A stretch of DNA of 64,000 bases from positions 19,014,691 through 19,078,690 of the forward strand of contig CP154955.1 in the NCBI GenBank assembly GCA_039621445.1. Reading direction: 5' to 3'. The notes under the pieces were generated by a model. The model did not search any database. It was not told where the DNA came from and saw nothing but the letters and a program-made list of their open reading frames with translations. Shown in pieces: positions 33,108-41,593 of the stretch. Positions within the stretch are counted from its first letter, which is position 1. Each line of letters begins with the position of its first letter. The position numbers and the translations under genes are program-made. Source of the stretch: Euglena gracilis (taxonomy: Eukaryota > Euglenida > Euglenophyceae > Euglenales).

Positions 33108-34573
33108 AGGCAGTACAGTTGGTCAAACCTTGGGACCCCCCCCCTCCCCCCCCCTGTACAGTTCCAACCCCCCCCTCCCGGGCCCCCCCCACCTCCCCCC
33201 CCACTTCCAACCCCCCCGAGACAGATGAAAAAAAAATTAAAAAAAACGGCATGTTTTTTTTTGAAACAAAAAAACATGCTTTTTTAAGGGGGTGGTGCGG
33301 GTTGGGGGGGGGTCATGGGGGGGTCACGGGGCGGGGGGGGGGGTCACGGGGGAAGTATGCCACTTTGCAGGTAGCCGGGAGGCAACATTCATGACGTTGC
33401 ATCGTGATAAAATTGGTCATTTTGAAAGGGAATTTTGTTAGGATTTTCTTGACCAACACGTTTTTGGGATGAAGTTTGGGCCATTTTTGACAAAATTCCG
33501 TTTTGGGTGGGGAAATGCACCAGTTTTTGGCACTTCTTTCAGGGGAAAAGATTTTTGGCCATTTTTGGGTATGAAGGTGCATTGGGCAGACAAGGATACA
33601 TGAAAGTTCATTGTTTTTAAAAAAAATGCTTTTGAAAAAAAGAATGGCGGAGGATCGATTCTCGGGTCACGTCACGGGGATGTAACGGGGGGGGGGGTCA
33701 CGGGGGTGGCACCCCCTGAGAAAAAAATATTTTTTTAAAAAAAACAAAAAAACCTCATGGAGGGTTTGGGGGAATATTTTTGAAACTTTTTTTTAGAAAA
33801 AAGGTCTTTTTTCATCTCTGCAGCTTCGTAGTCTGTGAAGGGTGCTGGATGAAGTGTCCGGAAAAACTAAAAAAACGTCACTTTTGATGACCAAAAAAAT
33901 GACCTTAAAACCTTTTCCTCAAAAAATGGCCATTTCGCAAGGAAAAAGGTCAATTTTTGCTTTTTTAAAAAAGAAAACATGTTTTTTTTGTGTTTTTTTT
34001 GAAAAAAACATATTTTGTTCTTTGTTGAAAAACAAAAAAAACGTCAACCCTGGCTCAATTCCGCATGGTGTGCCAAGGGGGAGTGATTGAAGCTGCTTCC
34101 TGCCTTTCTGCTACCACCCCCCCCCCTTTATTTGAGCACACCCACGGGCCAACGGACCCCCCAAATGCTCAAATAAGGGGGGGGGTCAAATAAGGGGGGG
34201 GGTCAAAAATTCCTGTAGAAAGCGGGCAAAAAAAATTTTCGGCGCCTTCGGCGCATGAAAAAAATTTTTTCCCCGGACCCAAATGCTCAATTAAGGGGGG
34301 GGGGGTCAAATAAAGGGGGGGGGGTAAGTGTTTAAAGTGAAACCACTGGCTACCATTCTTTTTACAAGACACAAATATTTTGCAAAATGCATCTGAATTT
34401 CGCAAAATCCATCATTGCCAACCTCAATTGGACGAAAAATGTCGCAACTGTCTCGGGGGTGGGCAGTACAGTTGTGATTTTCTGGGGAACCCCCCCCTCC
34501 CCCCCCCCCTTTACAGCTTCCAACCACCCCCCTCGCCCCCCCCCCCCTCCCCCCCCTGTGCCTTGTCTCCTCT
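33108..34573. repeat. Large direct duplication, copy A
   Basis: This block matches 39068-40334 in the same orientation throughout. Shared landmarks are GGACAAGGCAGTACA, GGGGGTGGTGCGGGT, AAAATTCCGTTTT, CAACCCTGGCTCAATTCCGC and GTCGCAACTGTCTCGGGGG. Small differences are scattered through both copies. Copy A alone contains the 211-bp insertion at 34114-34324. No coding content is evident. Confidence 0.85.
34114..34324. mobile_element. TA-flanked GC-tract MITE-like element, copy 4, with an empty site elsewhere
   Basis: The 211-bp insert starts CCACCCCCCCCCCTTTATTT and ends with the complement of CCCCCCCCCCTTTATTTGA, with TA on both sides. In duplication copy B the corresponding sequence reads TTTCTGCTAAGTGTTT with a single TA (40096-40097) and no insert. 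That shows insertion with TA target duplication. It contains a GGCGCCTTCGGCGC hairpin. Confidence 0.85.
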
Positions 34574-36460
34574 TTTGGCTCTCCCGGGGCAGGCCCAAAA
34601 ATGAAAAAGTGACTTAACAGCCGACAATGTCGAATTTTTTTTGGACTTTTTGATACTTTTTGGCAAATGTTCATGGCCTCCCGAGGAGTGCCCCGGGGGG
34701 TAAAGTGACTGAATGGCTTTTCAGAGTGGAAAGTGTCCCCCCCTGCCCCCAAGGGACGCCAAGCAATGGTATTGTCAGGGGGGGGGTCGGTGCGGCCGTA
34801 GCCCCCCTGTGGGCCCCCCTCCGTCAAAAAAGACACCTCAAAATCCAAACTTCTCCCAAGTAAGGTCATGCTTGGTTTCCGGCAGGCACTTCCACGCACA
34901 CCTTCTCACTTGGTGTTTGTGTTTCGCCCTCGGTGTCCCTCCCTCCCCTCGCGGTCTGACTCGGGAAAGTGCGAAGCCCCTGTTTGCGGCTCTGCGGGTG
35001 CCCTAGCTCACCAAGATACGCGCTGCAGCTAAATTTTTTCGACTACTATGCACGAGGTAACCTTTTCCAAAAAAAATGAATGAAAACATGCCTCGGAAAT
35101 ACTACTGAAATTTTGTTGAAAAATGGGGTCGGAAAGAAAAGTCCAAAATCGTCAAATTTTGTGAAATTTCAGGGCCGGAAATTTCAGTCACCACCTTATT
35201 GGAGGGTTCCAGATCCCAGGTCACGGGGGGTGGTTCGGGTCACGGGGGGGTCACGGGGGGAACACCACATTTTTGGTGGCAAAATTAGGAATCACCGAGC
35301 CGGAATTTTTGTGGAACAATTCCACAAATTAGGAATCCCCACACCTGAAATTAGGAATTTGACACCATATTAGGAATCACCAAGCCAAATTTGAAAATTT
35401 TACACCTCAAAATTAGGAATCAGCATGAGAATTTTATCAACTTAGGCATCACCGGCCAAAAAAATCACCACAAAATTTCGCCGAAAAGGGTCCTTGTTCG
35501 GGTCACGGGGGGGTCACGGGGGGGGTCACTGGGGGGTCACGGGGGTAACACCCCCAAGGATGTGACGCTAGACGATTGGCTCTTGGCATTTGCTCTTTGG
35601 ACGGTGAAGGTTTTGCCAAGGTCCAGGATCGGTCCTGGCTCCCGTCCACGTTGACCACGATGGTCAACGCTCTGGCTGCTTTGTACAGGGAAGCACCCTC
35701 CCATGTTGGCTCCTTTGTGCCTTCAGTGACCTTATCTGGGACACTGGTTCGGGCGACAAATTTCCCGTCCAAACTGACGTCCCAGACGCCGGTTTGGGCG
35801 TGAACCCAGAGACCCCATACACGGTTTCAATGATCCATGAAAAGAAAGGTTGAAGTGATGAAGGTTGATTCATTGTGTGAATATTGAAGGTTTGATTCTC
35901 GGGTCACGGGGGGGGTCACGGGGGGGGGTCATGGGGGCGCACCCCCCAACATGTGGAATGTACCTTACCTGTACATCTGACCGTTGCAACAATCTCCACA
36001 GGATGTTTGTGTGGTTGCACCATCAACGTCCCTCACCTTTGTTCACACTCACATTCCTCCGTTTGCAACTTGTGTACATGACATTTGTATTTTTCGCACC
36101 ACCATCACAGAGTTCATATTGGACATAAAACCCCACTGAGTCCCCTTGGGATGATGTGGAATGTGCATTTCTAACCGGCTGGAGCACCATGTACATAAAC
36201 AGTGCACGCCGGTTATGTGTTTCAACATTCATTTGACTATGCTGAGTCCTATGTTTCAATTGTCGTTATGGTCATAGTCATGGTCATGGTCCACATGGTC
36301 ATCTCCACATACGGTAAGTCTGCAACTACCCCCCAGGTCTCCCGACATTGACCAACACCCCGAGTTTCCAGTTGTCATACAGTTCCAAGCGTCATATATT
36401 GAGGCCAAAAGAGGCGTAACCTTGGGCCAGGGGCACGGCCAGGGGCACCACCCACCATGA
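34574..36460. other. Repeat-rich interval without a recognised gene
   Basis: There are several GGGTCACGGGGGGGTCACGG runs (35220-35270, 35500-35550, 35895-35935), a fragment with TTAGGAATCACC words (35285-35460), and an ACGCCGG word cluster (35750-35815). The segment 36125-36215 is an inverted copy of 58090-58190. A (GGTCAT)n-like run lies at 36265-36305. Confidence 0.5.
36125..36215 (+). repeat. Dispersed repeat with inverted partner at 58090-58190
   Basis: It contains GATGATGTGGAATGTGCATT, then CATGTACATAAACAGTGCAC and GCCGGTTAT. The reverse complement of these words, in reverse order, occurs at 58090-58190, so the two are opposite-facing copies. Confidence 0.7.
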
Positions 36461-36660
36461 GTGGAAGAACTTCCACCTTGGGGGAGGGAAGCCCTGACAT
36501 GCGGCGATGTGGAAGCCAATCCGGGCCCTGACAACGATGTCGAAATGCCAATAGCTTCCCACTTGGTTTCCGATGAATGCGTTTCCGGTTTTCCCAGCTT
36601 CTTTCGGCCCTACCAATTGCTTCCGGGCAATGGATGCATGACCACCAAAATGATTCATTC
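36461..36660 (+). pseudogene. Orphan retroelement N-terminus with a 2A-like NPGP peptide
   Basis: After an in-frame stop at 36458-36460 the frame reads VEELPPWGREALTCGDVEAN-PGP, then DNDVEMPIASHLVSDE. DVEANPGP (36506-36529) fits the 2A ribosome-skipping consensus DxExNPGP, with a Leu-Thr-Cys-Gly lead-in. 2A-like peptides are known at the N-termini of some non-LTR retrotransposons. The coding-like stretch ends where the AAAATATGCATTC repeat begins, so this is a truncated relic. The DVEMP word also occurs in the 41.6-kb frame. Confidence 0.55.
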
Positions 36661-36865
36661 CTCCCCAAAAACATCAAAAAAAAGGCAAATTTCATTGAAA
36701 AAAACTCACTGCAAAACACCCAAACCACACTTCGAGTCCTACCGAGTTCAAAAACTGTCAAAAAAAATGGTTAAAAAACATCCAAAAATGAAAAAAATGG
36801 GCAAAAAGGCACCAGAAGTTCCCAAGAATGTTTGAAAATATGCATTCAATTTTTTTTTGGTGCAA
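36660..36865 (+). repeat. AAAATATGCATTC dispersed repeat, copy 3
   Basis: It has the same word order as copies 1 and 2: TTTCATTGAAAAAAACTCAC, CCAAACCACACTTCGAGTCC, TGAAAATATGCATTCAATTT and GGTGCAAAACCT. Confidence 0.75.
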
Positions 36866-36948
36866 AACCTTATGGGGGTTTGTTTTGCTTTTTTAAAAAA
36901 AATTGTTAAAATAAAAAAAATAAAAAAGCGTCCAAAAAAACCAAGGAG

Positions 36949-37045
36949 CTGGGGTATCTGGCTAGCCGCGGCTGGCTGGCTGGCAAAAAAGGAGGAGGTC
37001 TGGCCAGCCATGGCCAGCCACGGCTGGCTGGGGGGATTTAGAGGA
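36949..37045 (+). repeat. GCTGGGGTATCTGGCTAGCC repeat family, copy 1
   Basis: The segment has GGCTGGCTGGCTGGCAAAAA, then GGAGGAGGTCTGGCCAGCCA and CGGCTGGCTG. Copies lie at 46950-47045 (plus), 53435-53560 (minus) and, as variants, 45070-45215 and 48244-48418. The AGCC/GGCT words let much of it fold on itself. Confidence 0.75.
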
Positions 37046-37254
37046 GGTGGAGGTCTGGCTGGATGCACTGTTGGGGATTTGAAAGAGGAGGAGGAGGTCT
37101 GGCTGCAATGGGAAATTAGCTTCTTTTGGAAATTAGCTGCTACAACTTTTTCGCGACACGGGCAATTCTTGATTCTGGGTGGTTTCTGCACAAAATGTTA
37201 GACCTGCGGTACGAAGTCATTTGACCTGGGCAAAGTGGCACCTTTGATAAATTT

Positions 37255-37680
37255 GTGACACCCTATGTCTGGTTTGCTGCTACACTTCCTCCAGTTCGCT
37301 TCTGGTCATATTGCTACTCCACCTGGTGGCTCCTGGTCCCAGCCCATCGATTCAGGCGACGCATCTCCTTCCTTCCGCACCTGGGACCTCTCACAAATGC
37401 CACAGTATTGTCAGCCCGACAACCTCTCCGTGCCAGTCCACAAGCCCACTGCATCAGTTTGTGCCGGCTGGTAATTTTATGCATTGGCCGCTGGCCTGTC
37501 CCTGTGGTCCACATCGGTCCCCACCGGTGGCCACGGGCCCCACCCAGCTTTTAGGCCTATTGGCCTCTATTGACATTCATCTGGCTCTGGCGCGGTGGCT
37601 TCCCCATGGCCCACGTGCAGATTTAATTGTCACTGCATGTTGTTTTCTTCCCCTGGTTCTGTGCTTTGGCCGGTAATGGA
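37255..37680 (+). other. Pro/Ser-rich open segment, unrecognised
   Basis: The region is less repetitive than its neighbours and open in overlapping frames (for example GLLLHFLQFASGHIATPPGG). It shows no domain. It could be part of the same decayed retroelement as the NPGP fragment 750 bp upstream, but nothing proves it. Confidence 0.2.
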
Positions 37681-37713
37681 TTTTTTTCGGCTTGGACCCT
37701 GATTTTGATATTA

Positions 37714-38024
37714 CCATCACCCCCCCCTAAACGACCCCCCCCCTAAATGACCCTCCGGGGTCCCGGCCCAGACAATGGAAAATTTTTCAAGAAAAAAGTC
37801 TTCAAAAACGACCCATTTTTTTGATATTTTCAGAATCGCGAGTTCTCCTTCAAGTGGAAATGATGCCAGAGAACACAAATTTCACAAAAAAAATCCGAAA
37901 AAAAGGGGTGGGGGGTGTCCGAGACCCTTTTTTTCCGACCCCCCCCCTAAGTGCCCCCCCCCCTAAGTGACCCCCCGGGGTCTGGGCCGGGACAAGAGGG
38001 GGTCATTTAGGGGGGGGGTGATGG
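37714..38024. mobile_element. TA-flanked GC-tract MITE-like element, copy 5
   Basis: The 311-bp segment has ends CCATCACCCCCCC / GGGGGGGTGATGG and TA on each side. The inner words CCTAAACGACC and GGTCATTTAGG extend the inverted repeat. The interior has a second C-tract pair around 37940-37975. It is non-coding. Confidence 0.7.
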
Positions 38025-38200
38025 TAGTGGGTTGGACCTCTGGCTGGCATTGGGTTATTTAAAACACTACCCAAGACACAGAGTTCTCAGACAGGGGCCA
38101 CCATAATTTTTTTGTTTGCATATATCAATGGCCCCCATATAAAAACCAAAAAAATAATGCGGCCATGTCTGACACAACGGAGATCAGGCAGTAGACTTTG

Positions 38201-38272
38201 GAGGCTAGGCGCGCCGCTCGGGGGGGTCCGGGACCCCCCCCCCCCCCCCCCCCCGCGGCCCCGCCGCGCGCC

Positions 38273-38305
<33 letters not shown>

Positions 38306-38642
38306 CCCCACTGTGCCTAGCATAGCCAAGAAAAAAAAAATTTGGTGAAAAAATCGCGATTTTTGAGGCCCAAAAATGACCAAAAATGACCATTTTCGGA
38401 CACAAAATGGCAAATTTGGGGGCCGCGCGCTCTGCGCGCGGCCAAAAAAGCACTTTTTTGGTCAAAAATGGCCCAAAAAATGGCAAAAAATGACCACTTT
38501 TTGGACCCGAAAATCACCGATTTTAGGATGCGTTCCGCCCGCGCGGCCGCCCTCGGATCCCCCTCCCCCCCCCCCCCCCCCCCCCCCCCCGCGCGGCCGC
38601 TCGCCCCCCCTCAGCCCCCCGCCCCCCGCTGTGCCTAGGCAC
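38201..38642. mobile_element. GAGGCTAGGC element with 5-bp target duplication, copy 1
   Basis: It begins GAGGCTAGGCGCGCCGCTCG, ends GCTGTGCCTAGGCAC, and is flanked by CTTTG on both sides (38196-38200 and 38643-38647). The interior, with ATTTTTGAGGCCCAAAAATG and GGCCGCGCGCTCTGCGCGCG, matches copy 2 at 40584-41015. It has no coding capacity, and long C runs lie near both ends. Confidence 0.75.
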
Positions 38643-38667
38643 CTTTGGTCATTTTGGCCGCCCTCCC

Positions 38668-39010
38668 CCCCCCTATGGTGAAGTTCACCGTTTGAAAGTT
38701 CACCGGGGGTCCCGGACCCCCTCCCCCCCCTCTGCCTAACCCATCGGTGAACTTCACCAGTGAAGTTCACCCAGAGAGCACTTTTTGGCCAAAAATGTCC
38801 AAAAATGACATTTTTGGGCAAGTTTTCGGAAATTTCGATTAAATTCCATGAAGAATCAACCTCAAAATGACCATTTTGAAAGGAAAGGAGCAAAATTTCA
38901 CCCATGAAAATTTCACACCCAGCCATCAAAACAGTGACGATCACCGGTGAACTTCACCGCCGAAACTCCCCCCCCCCGGTGAACGTTCACCGGTGAAGTT
39001 CACCGGGGGG
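38668..39010. repeat. Array of GGTGAAGTTCACCG palindromes
   Basis: The palindrome GGTGAAGTTCACC or a close variant occurs at about 38677, 38692, 38743, 38756, 38945, 38980 and 38992, bracketing about 170 bp of single-copy-like sequence. The outer palindromes sit beside C/G runs. It may be another inverted-repeat element with reiterated ends. Confidence 0.6.
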
Positions 39011-39067
39011 TCCACAGCCCCCCCCCCCCCGTACTGCCTAACCTCCAACGCTTGCCAGACTGCATCG

Positions 39068-40334
39068 GGGACAAGGCAGTACATTTGGTCCAACCTTGTG
39101 CCCCCCCCCCTCCCCCCCCCTGTACAGTTCCAACCCCCCCCCCCCTGGCACCCCCCCCCTCCCCCAACCCCCCCCCCCCGAGAGAGATGGAAAAAAATTA
39201 AAAAAAACGGCTTGTTTTTTGAAACAAAAAACCATGTTTTTTTAAGGGGGTGGTGCGGGTCGGGGGGGGGGGGGTCATGGGGGGTCACGGGGGGGGGGGG
39301 GGTCACGGGGGGGGGGGGGGGGCATGCCGCTTTGCAGGTGGTCGGGAGGCAACATCCGTAACATTGCATCGTGATAAAATTGATCATTTTTTGAAAGGTA
39401 GGATTTTCTTGACCAACACGTTTTTGGGATGAAGTTTGGGCCATTTTTGACAAAATTCCGTTTTTGGTTTTGAAATGCACCAGTTTTTGGCACTTCTTTT
39501 AGGGGACAAGGTTTTTGGCCATTTTTGGGTGTGAAGTGGGCGGACAAGGACACGCAAAAGCTCATTTTTTTAAAAAAAAATGCTTTAAAAAAGAATGGCG
39601 AAGGATCGATTCTCGGGTCACGGGGGTGTAACGGGGGGGGGGTCACGGGGGTAGCACCCCCTAAGAAAAAAAACGCTTTTTAAAAAAACAAAAAAAAACC
39701 TCATGGAGGGTTTGGGTGAATTTTTTTTGAAATGTTTTTTTTTAGAAAAAGGCCTTTTTTCATCTCTGCAGCTTCGAAGTCCGTAAAGGGTGCTGGCTTT
39801 CACACGTGCCATGAAAAGCATTTTCGGATAAAGGGTTTGGAAAAACTAAAAAAAACGTCACTTTTTGATGACCAAAAAAATAACCTTGGGACTTTTTCCT
39901 CAAAAAATGGCCATTTCGCAAGGAAAAAGGTCAATTTTTGCTTTTTCAAAAAGAAAACATGTTTTTTTGTGTTTTTTTTTAAAAAAAACACATATTTTTT
40001 GTTCTTTTTTCAAAAAACAAAAAAACGTCAACCCTGGCTCAATTCCGCATGGTGTGCCAAGGGGGAGTGATTGAAGCTGCTTCCTGCCTTTCTGCTAAGT
40101 GTTTAAAGTGAAAACACTGGCTACCATTCTTTTTACAAGAGACAAATATTTCGTAAAACGCATCCGAATTTCGCAAAATCCATCATTGCCAACCTCAATT
40201 GGACGAAAAATGTCGCAACTGTCTCGGGGGTAGGTAGTACAGTTGTGATTTTCTGGGGACCCCCCCCCTCCCCCCCCCCTGTACAGCTTCCAACCTCCCC
40301 CTCGGACCCTCCCCCCCCCTGTGCCTTGTCTCCA
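39068..40334. repeat. Large direct duplication, copy B
   Basis: It matches copy A (33108-34573) in order and orientation but lacks the 211-bp insert at 40096-40097. The copies differ by scattered substitutions and homopolymer lengths, so the duplication is not very recent. Confidence 0.85.
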
Positions 40335-40454
40335 TCGCCCAAGCCTGACCAGGCTCGAGCCCAGTGGGGTGCCTACCCCACGGGGAGGGGGTGCTAGGCC
40401 ATTTTTAATAAAAAATTTCTGGGTCCCGTCCAGACCCCCCCCCCCTGGTCGGTA

Positions 40455-41203
40455 AGCACAGGCATGAAGTTGACCCCAACCGACTGTGTTTTGGCCGACT
40501 TGGCCCTACGAGTCGGTCCCAAAATTTTGACACCGGCCAATCCGCCGGTGTGGGGATTACCGAGGAAGAGGAAGAGCACAAAGGAGGCTAGGCGCGCCGC
40601 TCGGGGGGGGGGGGGTCCGGGACCCCCCCCCCATGCGCGGCCCCTGCGCGGCCGCCTGCGCGGCCGCTCGCCCCCGCTGGACCCCCCCCTTTCCCCACTG
40701 TGCCTAGCATAGTCAAGAAAAAAATTTGTGAAAAAATTGCGACTTTTTTGAGGCCCAAAAATGACCATGACCATTTTCGGACATAAAATGGCAAATTTGG
40801 GGGACGCGCGCTCTGCGCGCGGCCAAAAAAGCACTTTTTTCGTCAAAAATGGCCCAAAAATGGCAAAAAATGACCACTTTTTGGACCCGAAAATCACCGA
40901 TTTTAGGATGCGCGCCGCCCGCGCGGCCGCCCTCGGACCCCCCTCCCCCCCCCCCGGCCGCCCGCGCGGCCGCTCGCCCCCTCCCCCAGCCCTCCCCCCC
41001 GCTGTGCCTAGCCTCCAAAGGCTGCATCAATTTACCGGAGCCGGGTGGAACAGGCCTTCGGCCGAGTGAAAAAGTGGGAAATTTTCCGCGCCAGATTCCG
41101 AGGGAAAGATTTTCATATCCTTGAATGGGCTTTCACGGTCGTCTGCTCTGTCCTAAACGTGCACAACTCCATTTGCGTCCCACACTGGCAGGAAATTTCT
41201 TAA
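40455..41203 (+). pseudogene. DDE-type transposase C-terminus split by an inserted element
   Basis: Two blocks, 40455-40583 and 41021-41203, share one frame once the 432-bp insert and one CAAAG are removed. The first reads LTPTDCVLADLALRVGPKIL, then WGLPRKRKSTK. The second reads AASIYRSRVEQAFGRVKKWE, then FRGKDFHILEWAFTVVCSVL and NVHNSI before TAA. The R-x-x-V-E-x-A-F-G-R-x-K-x-W block near a C-terminus is typical of DDE endonuclease-type transposases such as PIF/Harbinger relatives, with VLADLA resembling the motif around the second catalytic Asp. The N-terminal part is missing, so it cannot be active. Confidence 0.65.
40584..41015. mobile_element. GAGGCTAGGC element with 5-bp target duplication, copy 2
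   Basis: It begins GAGGCTAGGCGCGCCGCTCG, ends GCTGTGCCTAGCCTC, and is flanked by CAAAG on both sides (40579-40583 and 41016-41020). It interrupts the transposase remnant, and its removal restores the frame exactly. A diverged third copy lacking clear ends lies at about 56005-56270. Confidence 0.85.
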
Positions 41204-41590
41204 GGACCCCCGGGGGGGGGGGGGTCCAGCCTCCGGCTGGCAAAAAGGCTGCTGGCTGGATTTGGGCTGCTGGCTGGACCCCCCCCCCCCGGGTGGGGGG
41301 AGGGGGGGGAGTCCGGGGCTGGAGGGGGCTGGGCTGGGCTGGGTCGGTGAAAAACAAAAATTTCTAACACATTTTTGCCATTTTCGACATTTTGGTGGAT
41401 GGAGCTAGATCAAGGCTGGGGGCTGTGATGGAGGAAGCTGTGGTGAGGGAAAAAATGCAGGGATAGGTGAGCTGGGCAGCCCAGTTGGCTGGCCAGCCTG
41501 CGGCCGGCAGGCCCGGCCTTCGGCCGGCTGGCCCGGCCTCCGGCCGGGCTGGACCCGACTTTATTTCAGTCGACCCCCGGGGGGGGGGGC
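41204..41590. repeat. GC-rich CCGGCTGG repeat ending in a TTTATTTCAG word
   Basis: The interval is built of GGCTGGCTGGA, GGCCTTCGGCCGGCTGG and long G runs, and ends GACTTTATTTCAGTCGACCC followed by G11 and CTCCCAG. Similar endings occur near 16795 and 4945, and related CCGGCTTAAGAA endings near 16880 and 44935. It lies directly before the reverse-transcriptase frame and removes its N-terminus. Confidence 0.5.
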
Positions 41591-41593
41591 TCC

